Source: Brachypodium distachyon
Taxonomy: Eukaryota; Streptophyta; Magnoliopsida; Poales; Poaceae
Direction: 5' to 3'
DNA: 64,000 bases
NCBI RefSeq assembly: GCF_000005505.3
Contig: NC_016134.3
Coordinates: 1,922,001 to 1,986,000 of the forward strand
Shown: piece after piece, positions 11,373-23,288 of the stretch
Layout of the letters: every line of letters begins with the position of its first letter
Numbering within the stretch: position 1 is the stretch's first letter
Notes under the pieces: generated by a model
Database searches by the model: none
Told to the model about the DNA's origin: nothing
The model's input: only the letters and a program-made list of their open reading frames with translations
Program-made: the position numbers and the translations under genes

Positions 11373-12282
11373 CCCCCAAACCCAAAGAAAAAAATCCCCA
11401 TATTTGCCCTCCCCGTAATACCCATTACCCATACCCATTGGACAACCGGGCAATATTGGGCAAACAAAAAAACAATCTCCCAAAACACAAGCTGTCGGCT
11501 CAACCGAATCAAATCGAGGGGAAAAAAATCATCCAAATTCATCGAAGAAAAAATAAATCCAATCACAATCCCAGGCTTTGTTGAGGCAATGCATCGCAAG
11601 CAAATATTGGACAAATAAAAAAAAAATTCCCAAACACAAGCTGGCGGCTCCCCTGAATCAAATCGAGGAAAAAAATAAAATCATCGAAATTCATCCAAGA
11701 AAAAATAAATGCAATCCCAGGCTTTGTTGAGGCAATGCATCGCAAGCAAAAAAAATCATCGCAATGAATCAAATCGAGGAATGACAAGAGTGGGAGAGGA
11801 TGCCGAGGTCGGTCGGACCTGCACCATGCAACGGACTTGGGGCAGGGGCTGTGGTTAATTCCTGGACGCGGAGACACCCACGACATGAGCGGCCTGGTGG
11901 CGAGCATCCAACGCCGACGAACGGCGCGCCGGAGAGGAGCACGCAGAGCGACGTCACCGGGCTCCCCGACTAGGCGGAGATGCCGAGGCGAGCGCCAGCA
12001 GCACCCACATGGTCCCGTCGTTGAAGCCCGCTGTGAAGGACGGAGTGGAGATCGAGCTCGAGGCCAAACGAGTTTAGAGGAAGAAAAGGAGGCTGAGGCT
12101 GCCGGCGTACTCGAGCGCGGAGCACGGCGGCGGCGGTGGCCGGGAAACTGGGATCGAGGATTATGTTTTGTGAGAGGATGGGATCGAGGATTACCCAAGT
12201 TCTGTTGGGCCCTAGTGGGTAATTCCCCACACCCTCCCCATATCTTTTGGGCAAAAAAGTTTTGACCCATGCCCGACCCAAT
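11373..12282. repeat. Unclassified repeat with an internal duplication of about 145 bp
   Basis: A block containing CACAAGCTG, GAATCAAATCGAGG, AAAAAATAAAT and CCCAGGCTTTGTTGAGGCA occurs twice in tandem (about 11461-11600 and 11601-11744). The following GC-rich part, read on the minus strand, resembles the 5' end of a gene, but its frames show no recognisable domain. It is the target into which the hAT element at 12283 inserted. Confidence 0.4.
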
Positions 12283-13475
12283 TACGGATGGCAATGGGTA
12301 CCCGATACCCGCATACCCGATGGGTATGTACCCGTTTAAGATACGGGTATGTAAGGAAAAATACCCGTGGGTATGTAAATGGTAAAATTCTGTACCGACG
12401 GATATGACGGGTACAGGTATGGTATTGCACTACCCGAACCCTACACCCATATACCCGCATCTTATTGCCAGCCCAGTACATAGCCCATTAAAAATCTTGC
12501 CTAAGGCCCAACCCAATACATTTCGTATATAAACCCGGATGCCCCAACCCTATTGACCTAACCCTAATCCCCAAATTCCCTCCCCACCCGAATCCACTCA
12601 CCCGTCCGTCACCAGGCCTTTCCCAGCGGTCGCGCCCTCGCCTGGCCGCCTCTCCTCCAATCGACGAACTCCGCCGCCGCCTAGCTTCCTCACCGAGCCG
12701 CCTCACTCCGCCAGTCCGCCGGTGGCCGGCCCGCGCCTCCTCCTCCACCAGTCCGGCCGCCCGTGCGGCCGAGCCTTGCCTCCTCCACCGCTCCGCACGG
12801 CCCGCGCCTCCTCCTCCACCAGTCCGGCCGCTCGCGCGGCTGAGCCCCGCCTCCTCCAACGGTCCGTGCGGCCCGTGCCGCCGCCTCCTCAACGGACCAC
12901 GGCAGCCCTCCACCGCCAGCCACAAACAATCTCCATGACCACGAGCTCCTAGTCCGCCGCGGCGCCGCCCGCCTCCTCTACGGGACCACGGCTCTACTCC
13001 GCCGCCAGTCCACCACCACCAGTCCTCCGCCCCGCCTCCTGCACTCCGGCAGCCCATCACTCCACCCCTCCGCCGCCTCCTCCAGTCCTCCGACCGCGGC
13101 TAGGTGACGACCGCCTACTGTTTATTTAAGATGCTTATGTTGATTTATCTGAAGTGTATTGCCTGTGTACTGTATACAATAGTTTTTATTTAAAGTGGAG
13201 TACTGAAATCTGAATCTGATTTATTTGAAGTGTATGGCATGTGTACTGAAATCTGAATCTGTATACAGTAGTTATGCTGCTGAATTCTACTGAATTTGTT
13301 TAGCGGGTCAGGTAAAAATACCCGCGGGTAACCTGTACCCGTGACGGGTGACGGGTATGGAAAAGTTGCATACCCGACCGTGGGTATGGGTACGGGTAGC
13401 GGTTGAGTATCGGTTCGTCGGGTACGGGTATGGTAGTGCTGTATCCGTACCTGAACCCGTTGGGTGCCATCCGGA
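12283..13475. mobile_element. Non-autonomous hAT-type element (1193 bp)
   Basis: The left end TACGGATGGCAATGGG and the right end, whose reverse complement is TCCGGATGGCACCC, form a short terminal inverted repeat of hAT type. Flanking 8-bp duplications are GACCCAAT (12275-12282) and GATCCAAT (13476-13483), with one mismatch. Subterminal zones at both sides are dense in GGGTAC/TACCCG words, as seen in plant hAT elements. The interior holds a GC-rich Pro/Arg/Gly low-complexity stretch (12540-13100) but no transposase. Confidence 0.75.
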
Positions 13476-13483
13476 GATCCAAT

Positions 13484-15004
13484 GGTATGGGCAATGGACG
13501 GGCAACGGGCGATGGATGGCCCAACGGCATCCTGAACTGGATGTGCGTAACTTCCTCGTAGCGATGCATGAGAGCGTTCATGGAATATGCATATATCCGG
13601 AGATCGGAATTGCTAAGGCTAAGTCGCCTGAGAACATGAATTTCTCGGTCGATGCTTTGTCGATCCTTGAGTGTTTGTGCAACCGCGTGAGGCACCCAAG
13701 CGTACGGGCCATGCAGTGGGTTGCCTGGAAGCTTTTTTCAGTTTTTTTTTTCTCTTGAAATTCCTATGCTTGTTTCTCTTTTTTGTGTTTGGGCTTTTCG
13801 GTTGTTTATCCATCGTGTCTATCTGGATCTAGACATTTTTATTTGCCCTACAAATTTACAGACTGCATGTTCATCCTTTTGTTATTTGTGCTAAAAAGAT
13901 ACGGGCTGCATTTTTATTTGCACGTAAAAAAGATACGGGCAGCATGTTCATCTTTTTGCTCGTGCCCATTGCCCGAGAAATAACAATTTCTCAGTCGACG
14001 CTCTCAACCGTCAGTATGTGTGCTAAAATTTGTTCAGCTTGGTAAACAGGACTCCTGGTTGGTTTTGTGTCCTTTTTTGTAACGTGCAGGCGCCTAAGCA
14101 TGCCTCAAGGATTATTTGTGCTATGACCCATCAATATATATGTGTGTGTTTTTCATGGGCTATTTGGTTGTATCCTAGTGAACTGGGGTTGGTTTGTTTT
14201 GTGTGCTGAAAGAAGCCATTCAGTGAGATCGTACAACCACGAACATTTATATCTCAAAATTCGAAGTTTTTTTTTCCAGCTTTGCTATACCTCAGCTCAA
14301 CTGATTTCTGCGAACCGTCAATTTTGGACATTGGGATTTTTGCCTTTTTGTCGATCTGCTTGTGCATGTGTTGCGTCGCTGTGAGAGAATGGGCTGGCGA
14401 TCGGTTTTGTTTAATTTTATTGCTTTGCGTCGCTACAAGAAAATGGGCTGGCGATCGGTTTTTTGACAACAAAATACCTCTTTATTATTTGAAAATAAGG
14501 GTTACAGCCTCAACGAGGAGAGATAAAATGCAAAGGGGAGGAGAATCAAACCAGGAATTGGGCTGGCGATTGGTTTTGTTTAATTTTATTCGATTACAAC
14601 TGTACTAATATTTTGCATGCGGGTAGCCCATATCGTTTTTCTGTTCCAGCGAATCAGCAACCGGTCCGTCTTCTTTGTTCCATAGAATCCTCCTGTTCTG
14701 TTTTGATGTGTAATCTGGGCTGGCCGTAGAAGTAGAAGGCCGTGGTGTTGATGCTGGCCTGAGTGCCTTTTTTTTTTGCCAACATCTTGCTTTGTGTTAT
14801 GAGCTAATTTTTATTTATATTTTGGGCTTTCTTACTTGCTCTGCTATGGCTCAGCTAGTCCTTCACCTTTTTTTGTCGAGGTAGACTAAGTGACATGAAC
14901 ATTTTTGATAAAGTGAATTACACTTGTTTTTCTTCCAGAAATATTTGCACAGTAAAAATTGAAAATTTAGGCAGCAACATCCGTTTGTTTTTTGTTATAT
15001 AGAA
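13484..15004. other. Unclassified repeat-derived DNA
   Basis: The stretch is rich in oligo-T and includes near-duplicate blocks GAGAATGGGCTGGCGATCGG (about 14384), AAATGGGCTGGCGATCGG (about 14441) and GGGCTGGCGATTGG (about 14560). No gene is recognised. Confidence 0.35.
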
Positions 15005-15750
15005 TACGTTTTTGTGTAGAAATTTGGATTTTGAAACGTACAATTGGATATCGCACCTTCGGACGGCTAAAACTGCACGTGAAATTTTGTGTGCAAATTT
15101 AGATAAATTGCACTTGTTTTCTTTTGTACAAATTTGGATTTTAAAATGTACAATTGGATATTGCACGTCCAGACGGCTACAATTGCACGTGAAATTTTGT
15201 GTAAAATTTGGTTTTTGAAATGTACAGTTGGATATTGCACGTGAAATTTTTTGTGTGCAAATTTAGATTTTGAAATCTGCACTTAGATATTGCACCTTCG
15301 GGCGTCTAAATTTGCACATGTTTATTTGTATACAAATTTGGATTTTAAATGTACAATTGGATATTGCAACTTCGGTTCGGTAAAATTGCACGTGAAATTT
15401 TGGGTGCAAATTTTCGTTTTGAAATGTACAATTGGATATTGCACATTCGGACGGCTAAAATTGCACGTGAAATTTTGGGTGCGAATTTGGGTTTTGAAAT
15501 GTATAATTAGATATTGCACCTTCGGACGGTTAAAATTGCACATGAAATTTTGTGTGTAAATTTAGATTTTAAAATGTGCAATTAGATATTGCACCTTCGG
15601 ACGTCTAAAATTGCACATATTTTTTTGTACAAATTTGGATTTTTAAATCTACAATTGGATATTGCAACTTCGAACGGCTAAAACTACACATGTTTTTTAT
15701 GTGAAAATTTAGATTTTGAAATGTGCATTTCGATATTCGGGCGGCTAAAG
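15005..15750. repeat. Minisatellite, roughly 75-90-bp AT-rich units
   Basis: About nine diverged copies carry AATTTGGATTTTGAAATGTAC, AATTGGATATTGCAC, CTTCGGACGGCTAAAA and TTGCACGTGAAATTTTG. Unit length varies because some copies have lost internal pieces (for example near 15225). Short frames on both strands are by-products of the repeat. Confidence 0.75.
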
Positions 15751-16282
15751 CAAACGTTTCTTTATTGTTTTTCTATCTCTGCGTTTTTGGACGATGTTGC
15801 CAATTTAGATCGGGGGGAAGGAGAGCATGCCCCATAATTTTTTTCTCTGCACTGCTTTTTTGGTTTTGCTTGGGGAGAAGGGTAGGGTTCCTAGATGTTT
15901 TAGATCACGCACAGATAGGGGCTGCTGGGACCTTGGGTTTGTGTCCAGTGGACAACTGTTTTAGATCGGCATTGAGTGGGCCTGCTGCATTTTTTGGGCC
16001 TTTCTGTGGCAGGCCAGCAGGGAAAGCCCAATACAAATAGGACAGAAAAAACACAAAAAGACCCACGAGGGGTTGAACACAAACACATACACGGGCCGAT
16101 CTGGTCTCAGTCGATCGGTAGGACCAACAAGATCGACAACCAGGATGATCGACTGAGATACAAGAAGTCTCAGTCGACTGTGCCGTAGGCAAACCCCCTA
16201 TGCCTATGGAGGGTATCTATATGCTTATATTATTGGAAGAGGAATTAATCATTAATTTAGGTGCAGCGATGATCTCTTTGAG
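15751..16282. other. Upstream of gene B exon 2, repeat-derived
   Basis: No exon 1 equivalent to those of genes A, C or D is visible here. There is an AGTCGATC/GATCGACTGAG inverted motif at 16108-16155. An intron-like acceptor (TTTAG/GTGCAG) lies at 16256-16266 directly before the coding part of gene B, with two AG choices six bases apart. Confidence 0.4.
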
Positions 16283-17559
16283 ATGGAAACGGCCATGGAG
16301 GAAGAGGAGGTGCAGCCAGCTGCTGCAGTTTCCGGCCTGCCACTGCCACCGTCGATGCCGCCGTCTGAAGAAGAGATGGCGGCGTGGCTCTACCCGATTG
16401 TCCGAGGTGAGGACTGCTTTGTTGCCGATCATCTGCACGCTGGCAATGGCGACGACGTTCTTCCGGCAGCTGGTCGCATGGTGGTGGGAGGAGATCACTC
16501 AGATCGGCAAGTGCCGAGCAAGTGGCCGTTGACGGAGAAGCTTGGAGAAACGGAAGCCAAATACGTCGAGGTATAGAAATATATACACGTACCCTTCGAT
16601 CCGCAAAAGAACGAAAAAAGATGGTCTGACAGGGTAAAATGCTACTGTAATTTTTGTTCTCGAGTATTAAATAGTGAGGCTGACAGGGTAAAATACGGCC
16701 CGGGAGTTCTAGACCATCTTATTTCTTTGAAATTAGGGAACCGTTGAAATTAATGAACATCTAATTAAGCTAGCGTGTCCTTTTTTTGGTATGCCGCCAG
16801 GGCACAAAAAGTGATTCTAGCGAGACGAGAAACACCGCAGGAGAAGGCAAGAGGTCGCCGCATCACAATTCACGAAAACACAGCCTAACCGAAAAGGTAA
16901 TTAATCTGCTAGCTAGCTGATGCAACTTTCCTTCCTTAATTAATCTATGCGAATTCTTCTCTTCTGCCTTCAAATTAATAATATCGCCAGTATATATGCA
17001 TATGTGTGTATAAACAGAGGCGACGGTGCAAGGTAAATGCGAGGCTCAAGACTCTGCAGCAGCTCGTTCCAGGATGCCAAAAGGTCGTTGGACGACGGTG
17101 GCTTAATCTAATTACTCTCTCTGTTCCATATTAAGTGACTTTTCATTACACGTATTTAGACATTTTTTAGGCATAGATGTATTCATATTTGAACAACTTT
17201 GAGTCACTTAATATGAGACCGAGAAGTACAAAATTATACCTTGCTGACGTAATAACGTCTTGATGCAGCAGTCTAACCATGCCTCGACGTTAGACCAGAC
17301 GATCCAGACGATCCAGTACATGATGGTCGGCTGCAGCATGAGGCCATACATCCAGCAGCCGCCGGTCGCCGTTACAGCTACTCAACCTACGTTTGCTGGG
17401 GCAGCGGCGCCGCCCATGCTGCTTCCACTGGTTCACCAGTCCTTAATGATGATGCCTGCGCCATTGATCCACCTGCCACTGCCGGCGGCGGCAACTGTAA
17501 CGCCTGCAGCGTCGGTGGTGTCCATGAAAAACATGTGTGGGCAGCGGCGGAAGGAGTGA
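16283..17559 (+). CDS. PIF-like bHLH protein, gene B (4 visible exons, 245 aa from the internal ATG)
   Basis: Exons are 16267-16570 (phase-2 acceptor, first ATG 16283), 16801-16896, 17018-17083 and 17272-17559. The protein contains PPSEEEMAAWLYPIVRGED (PIF-type motif), then the basic region and helix 1 (HSLTEKRRRCKV, LKTLQQLVPGC) and ASTLDQTIQ. His, Glu and Arg of the E-box contact are kept. Helix 2 is damaged: after a duplicated TIQTIQ it jumps to YMMVGCSMRP, eight residues shorter than gene D and lacking the SLQxQxQ heptads. The tail is rich in Pro, Ala and Met. Exon 1 is missing nearby; a candidate is at 11273, otherwise translation starts at 16283. CAGCAG at the last acceptor allows a one-codon alternative. 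Paralogue of C and D. Confidence 0.65.
17115..17226. mobile_element. Stowaway-type MITE in an intron of gene B
   Basis: It begins CTCTCTCTGTTCCATATTAA and ends with the inverted TTAATATGAGACCGAGAAG. TA duplications lie at 17113-17114 and 17227-17228. It sits between the helix 1 and helix 2 exons. Confidence 0.75.
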
Positions 17560-17639
17560 AATAGCTCAACATACGAACTTGGCCGGTTATATTACTACGC
17601 CATGTACAAATCATACAAGTGGCAATATTATAAGAGGGG

Positions 17640-18003
17640 ATGGAATAGGGAGCGAACGTTCACTCCCTGATCTTTGGGCATGACGGATAAAATTGCCATG
17701 CGCACATAACTAAAGTTGCCAACCTCACAGACTGAAGTTGCCAACCATACAGAAGTAAAGTTGCCACCCCACGAAATTAAATGTTCGTTCACTAGTTTTC
17801 TGGCGCGACGTAGTGAAGTTGCCACTCGCACAAAACTAAACTTGCCATCCTCACAGGCCAAAGTTGCCATCCATACAAAACTAAAGTTGCCACGCCAAAG
17901 TGTCACCCACAAGACACGTGGCGCGATCTCAGGAACAGTCTTCTCAATCGGATGGCCAGCCGATCGTTCGCTCCGAAGACTAAAGACGAACGTTCGCTCA
18001 ATA
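17640..18003. mobile_element. Small element with GAGCGAACGTTC inverted ends and an internal repeat
   Basis: GAGCGAACGTTCACTC near 17650 is mirrored by GAACGTTCGCTC near 17990. The interior contains about nine copies of A(A)GTTGCCA/TTGCCATCC arranged as two related blocks (about 17690-17800 and 17812-17895). A clear target-site duplication was not found. It lies directly downstream of gene B. Confidence 0.5.
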
Positions 18004-18282
18004 TAAATTCTGTTATAAGAGTATGAAGTATAAACGAAGGGAATACTATATTTAAACTGATTTTAGCAATATGCACATACCACATATCTATACGTGCTAC
18101 CTATACACATTGTATTATATTATGCATATTAATTTACAGTTCTACTAGAAATTGTGGCAGATGGATGCTCTTTCTCTCTCTCAGTGATATACACAAAATA
18201 CGAATGTTGATTGATTTTCGATACATTTGGTTAAACTTTAATTTTCTTTTTGGACTTATTAAGACCAAGGTAAAATATTATA
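18004..18282. other. AT-rich intergenic
   Basis: No feature supported. Confidence 0.3.
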
Positions 18283-18395
18283 CTTCCACTGATTCATATT
18301 AATTGTCTCAAATTTGCTCAAATATGGATGTATCTATGCCTAAAAAACGTTTAGATACATGTAATGTTTCGACAATTAATATGGATCGGCGGGAG
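18283..18395. mobile_element. Stowaway-type MITE
   Basis: The ends CTTCCACTGATTCATATTAA and TTAATATGGATCGGCGGGAG are inverted. TA lies on both sides. The core contains the shared GTTTAGATACATGTAAT. Confidence 0.75.
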
Positions 18396-19281
18396 TATTT
18401 AGGAACGAGGAAACGGACAAACTCTGGAACTTCTGCTGCTGAGATCGATACATGCATGCAATCAAGATCAAGGGTTCGTATTCACCGCGCGGGTAAGATC
18501 AGAATGTGCCGATGGCATCCGGCCGGCTGTGGCGTAGGTTTATAGTACTACATGGAGCGACACGTAGATACACACGCATGCAGATGCATGCCCACGTGGA
18601 GATGAGAGGTCCGCATGCCTCATCTCCTTGGTAGTTGGTACTACTCAGCATGGGAGCCAGCTGCCAGCAGATGCATGCCCACAATTTATGGTCGATTTTG
18701 ATCGACATAAATGACACGTACATAGTATTTTGTAGGAGTGGAGCTTTTCAAAATTTGTATACAAGTCCACGATTTTGTAATACATAATTGGAAAAGATAT
18801 GTAAACAGCCTGATGATTCAAGCTACACAATAAAAGTCACCACTACGAATATATATAACACAAAGTTTTCCAATTCAGATTTGAATTTATAAGAGTGAGA
18901 TGTACTCTAAAATTTTTTCTACAAAAGGAACTAATGTAAAAAAACTTCCAAATTAAATCTTGATATTTAATTTAAAATTTAAAATTATTATAATCCCAAA
19001 TTCAGTAATCTAAGTACAATATTCTTCGGGGCCTCATAGGATTTCTTTTTCGTGGCTTCCTTGGATTTTTCTCGGCCTTTGAGAATTTCTTAATATCTTT
19101 CTACAAAGAACTCACTATGGCGATTTTTTATAAAAATCAAAGAGTTTACTATAATTCTTACCATAATTTTTTGAAATCATTGGATAACATTTCTGAATTT
19201 TTGGGATTATTTTCATGATTTTTGCTGAAACCGGTGCCTCTTTGCGATCTTTGTAAAGAAAAAGTGGACTGAGGGGCCTTA
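18396..19281. other. Intergenic, no gene recognised
   Basis: CATGCATG-rich then AT-rich DNA. Several short frames, none with a recognisable domain. Confidence 0.35.
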
Positions 19282-19610
19282 GGGCGTGTACAACGGGATG
19301 ACGTCAGCATTTTCCTAGCGATGCCACATAGGATAAAATCTGATGTGGAAGAGAGAGAAACGAAGAAAAGACACAAGCCTTCTCTTAATTAAGAGATGAT
19401 CTCTTCACAAGAATGATAAGACAAATTTACCATTGTACTGGATTTCACTTTTTCTTAGCATTTATTTAGTTAATTTTATTCTTCTACACATTAATTCTAA
19501 GGTAGAACACTAAGAGATAACCCATTGTACAACATGTTTTGTTGTCTTTTTTAATTGACGTGAAATGTCTAAGATAAGACAGTCTTATCAACCATTGCAC
19601 ATGCATGCCC
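19282..19610. mobile_element. Tourist/Harbinger-like MITE (329 bp)
   Basis: The left end GGGCGTGTACAACGGGATG and right end CCATTGCACATGCATGCCC are imperfect inverted repeats of the GGGCATGTACAATGG type seen in grass MITEs. The flanking trinucleotides are TTA on the left and TGA on the right, consistent with a decayed TTA duplication. Confidence 0.55.
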
Positions 19611-20094
19611 TGATTTAAATTTCTTTACCATGAACTCAGAAAGACTTATTTGCAGAGTCCGAGGGTCTTTTGGTAACCCTTTTCTGCTCAGAAGGAATTC
19701 CCGTAATTTCTTGAAAAAAAGGCCTTTTATGACTTTTCTGATCTAGGGGCAGAGATGAAGAACCGGTGCGGCAATAATAATTTGTCGAATAAAAAAATAA
19801 TGCATTTTCTGGGTCTTGCGGGAGAAAGAAGCAAAGTTAGGCCGCCTACACGGCCCGAAAGGCTTCTTTCGGCCCAGCTCGGTTATCGAAATATGAAAAG
19901 GCGAACGGTGAGTCCGTTTTTCGAGGGCAGCGGCGTTCGCCACATATCTGTTCGACCCAGATACTCACAAATGACCTAGCGCCTTAATTACCGACGCAGG
20001 TACATGGGAGCCCACAACGACTAAACCAAAAGACCTACTTCGACACCTTATATGTTCTGTTCCGTGGGAGTCAATTTCCGACACGGTACTACTA
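19611..20094. other. Intergenic
   Basis: No supported gene. A plus-strand frame at 19755-19979 has no known motif. Confidence 0.3.
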
Positions 20095-20304
20095 CCTCCT
20101 TCCCAATATATGAGGCACGCACGCATCCTAAGATTTCAAATTTAACTAGCAAAATATAAATTATATTTCATAAAAAATATATCATTAGATTCGTAATCAA
20201 ATGAGCTTTCTAATGATATATTTTCTACGTCATATAATTTATTTTTTGATAGTTAAATTGACGATCTTATGACACGTGCGTGCCTCATATATTGGGATCG
20301 GAGG
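20095..20304. mobile_element. MITE with about 30-bp inverted ends (210 bp)
   Basis: CCTCCTTCCCAATATATGAG at the left is mirrored by CTCATATATTGGGATCGGAGG at the right. TA flanks both ends (20093-20094, 20305-20306). The core is AT-rich and palindromic. The TA duplication suggests a Stowaway/mariner relationship, although the long matching ends differ from the other copies here. Confidence 0.7.
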
Positions 20305-21983
20305 TAGCAGTTAAACCCAACAAGAGAGCTTTGGGGCGGGCGTCGGCCGACGACTTTCCTTCTTCTTTTCCGAACCCTGTCGGCCCGTTGGACGTCGCGT
20401 GATCCGTTCGGGGGACGAGTCTCCGGTGCATGGTTCGTGTTAATTCCGAGGTTCCCGGGCGGGCACGTGACGTAGTGCTTTGGAGCGGTTGCATACGCAC
20501 GAATGGTGACGTATGTGCATGGGGAGCGCGGTCACCGAGGCATGCACGGAATATCATGCTCTGAAGCCCCTTATTAATTCAGTCTGCTAGGCGGTGGGGA
20601 TCGAATCGATCGCATGCATATGCGGTTAATTGGCGGCGTGCGCGCATGTGCATGGCGTATATACGTACGTACGTAGTTGCATTATTGTACTTGCATCCAG
20701 CTAGCTAGCCAAGGAATCAGCGACTAGCCTGTGACGAACGGCCAAAACCATCAGTATGGTCGCCCTGGCCCGACCGACGTGTACTAAGCGTATATATACG
20801 TACCGCCTTACCGACCGATGATATATATATACAAAAGCTCTATGGCAAAATTACCATCCCGCACGCATGCATGTGATTAATTAGCGGCATATATATATTA
20901 GCCTCCTGATCTCCGAATCAGCAACACGTACGTCTCTGAAACAGAATCTCAAAGCAAAGCAAATAAAACTTATATATACTGTTACGAGTTACCACGGCCG
21001 GACCCATCTATTACGACTAACGATGAAGGTCGCGTGGATGGGTGATGGAGTGCTGAAATGGACGGAGGAAAAAGACAAAAAAGAGATGAGTGATCCCCGC
21101 AAAAAAACAAAAAGAAGAGATGAGTGCGCGAGACAGGGCAACCGATCGACCGAGACATGCAGATAGACATACGCGTTCAAGTAGGGTGTATGTTCACACT
21201 AGCTACTTTCGACACCACGGACCATGTTATATATATATCCAGCCCCGTGCCTACGAATTTGAGGCCCCCGTGCAAAATGCAAGATGAGATACCTACGAAT
21301 TTGAGGCCACTGTGTAAAATGCAAGATGAGGTCCTAAAATTTGGATATTTGCAGTACCGAGACACATGATTCAATTTTGAGGTTTTTTTTTTGTTTTTTT
21401 TTTTGCATTTTCTGTGAGGATGCCATAGGTTTTTTTTAGAGGAATGTGATACGTGATTCGGGCTGTTTAGGTTTTTCTCCCATCTAGGAATCATCAGATA
21501 TAACTACTGTGTTAGACTTTTTTCCTCTCCCTGGCTCGTGTTGGGCTTTTTGTTTATCATATATATTTTGAAAGTGGCTTATGATAGACCTATAAATCGC
21601 TTATACCAACGGGTGCTCGTCAGCTGGTGCAATTAATCATCTGTTGGTCCATTTGAAACTGTAATGAACTTGTTTCTTTATAAAAAAAAAGTTCTCAATT
21701 TTTTGCAAGCCATCTATATCTAGCGTCACATTTGGTACATACATGGTTCCAACTACGACGTGTAGTGGCTAGAGGCGTGGGTCTCCATGGACATTCCAGT
21801 TTGGATACGTAACTGGGTGGTATGCTAGCAGCTAGCCACACAAGCTTAATTATATATATGGCGGTGTATGACTAAGCGGCATTTTAGGGCTAACATATGT
21901 AGAATGTTAAACATTTTTATCATTTTCCTTTTATACGATCTTTGCATCTTAAAGTTGCACTCCTTTTCTGAAAAAAAAAGAGA
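20305..21983. other. Intergenic between MITE and MULE
   Basis: GC-rich to about 20560, then CATGCATG- and TATATA-rich DNA. ACCTACGAATTTGAGGCC-type text occurs twice, at about 21250 and 21290. A G-box-like GGCACGTGACG lies at 20463. No supported gene. Confidence 0.35.
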
Positions 21984-22353
21984 GTAAAATACACCACTAG
22001 TCCATGAACTCGGCAAAAAAGAACACTTTAGTCAACGAACTCAGAAAACGCACACTTTAATCCATAAACTCGGATTAGCGTGTCACTTTAGTCCAAAAAC
22101 GGTTCGGGGGCCTTAAACAGGCCACGTGGCGGCCACGTCGGATTGTGCCTGGACCGCTCGCTGCTTCTTAGTTTTCTCAGGGGGTTTCTTGCAAAATTGC
22201 CACGCGAGATAAATTGCATCTCATCTCCCTCGCCATTATCCCCAATCCAGAGCAAACCCTAAATTCGCCGGCGTGCCTCTCCCCCGGCCAACCTGTCTCT
22301 TCTCTGACCGCCTTGAGCTCGACACCGTGCCTCTCCCCTCGCCGTTGTGTCCG

Positions 22354-22905
22354 ATGTCTGTCTATATCTCTCGCGACATGGCTGGCGGCTCGTCGAGGTC
22401 TTCACCAGCACCAAGGACGAAGCCGCATCTCCCTCTGGTGAAATGCAACAGCTGTGGATGGAGAAGGGTGAAGGTGTACACCTCGACGACTGTGGACCAT
22501 CCAAATTGGGATTTTTACAAGTGTAGCAATCATCAGGTATTGTTTGCGAGTTCATAAGATTTTGCAAATTTCTCAGTGAACGAATTCACAACGCCGTCAT
22601 TTGTATTTTAGGTGGGGGATACACCTTGTGATTTTTGGGAATGGGAAGCAAAATACATGGCCTATTTGAAGTCAATTGGGGTTCCAATTCGCTATGTGCA
22701 TCCAGGAGATGAAGGGTTTATGGGAGCACATGAAGGGGAGAAGAACAACAATGTTGCTGTGCAAAGTGAGAAGAAGCAGAGGGGCAAGAATGAAGATGCT
22801 AGGCTAATGGCGAAGATAGATGCTCTATGTGATATACTGAAGGATATCAAGCTATTAGTTGTGTTTATTATTCTCCTGGAAATCATTAAATTGATGAAGT
22901 GGTAG
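22354..22905 (+). CDS. GRF-type zinc-finger protein carried in the MULE (2 exons, 158 aa)
   Basis: Exons are 22354-22536 and 22612-22905 with GT/AG borders in phase 0. The N-terminal half holds LVKCNSCGWRRVKVYTST, then HPNWDFYKCSNH and CDFWEWEAKY. This matches the GRF zinc finger (C-x2-C, Gly-Arg-Phe-like core replaced by WDF, later Cys/His). A Lys/Glu-rich middle (EKKQRGKNEDARLMAKIDAL) looks coiled, and the C terminus LLVVFIILLEIIKLM is hydrophobic and could be a membrane segment. Proteins with a GRF finger plus C-terminal hydrophobic helix are frequent in grass genomes and often lie in repeats. An in-frame ATG at 22378 could also start it. Role in transposition is unknown. Confidence 0.65.
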
Positions 22906-23288
22906 TCTGGGTTGTTTGTACTTGAAAAGTAGCAGCAGCCTGTGTAGTCGTTGTAGAACCAGATTGTCATGTTGAGTTCAGAACCAGAATCAGATTGTAT
23001 GCTATCTTTTGTTCCAGACAATTGATTGTACTGTTCAGTTCATAATCAGATTGTGTGCTGCCTTTGTTCCAGAATCAGCCTGTGTACTCATGGATAAAGA
23101 AGAACATGACAGAACTTAACCATTGCTACAGAAGAACATGACAGAACTAGCATTAAGTTTAGCAAATAACATGAAATAGGATTTCACAAAATAAAGCATC
23201 CACAGTTGGTGCCACACAAAACATAGCATCAAGTGATCCATCTAGGATCAACACATAGTATCACAAAATACATTATCCGACATATTTA

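Noticed and set aside
12488..13060. 190-aa minus-strand frame inside the hAT element
   Set aside because: Low-complexity Gly/Arg/Trp sequence from CCGCC-type repeats; not a transposase and no known motif.
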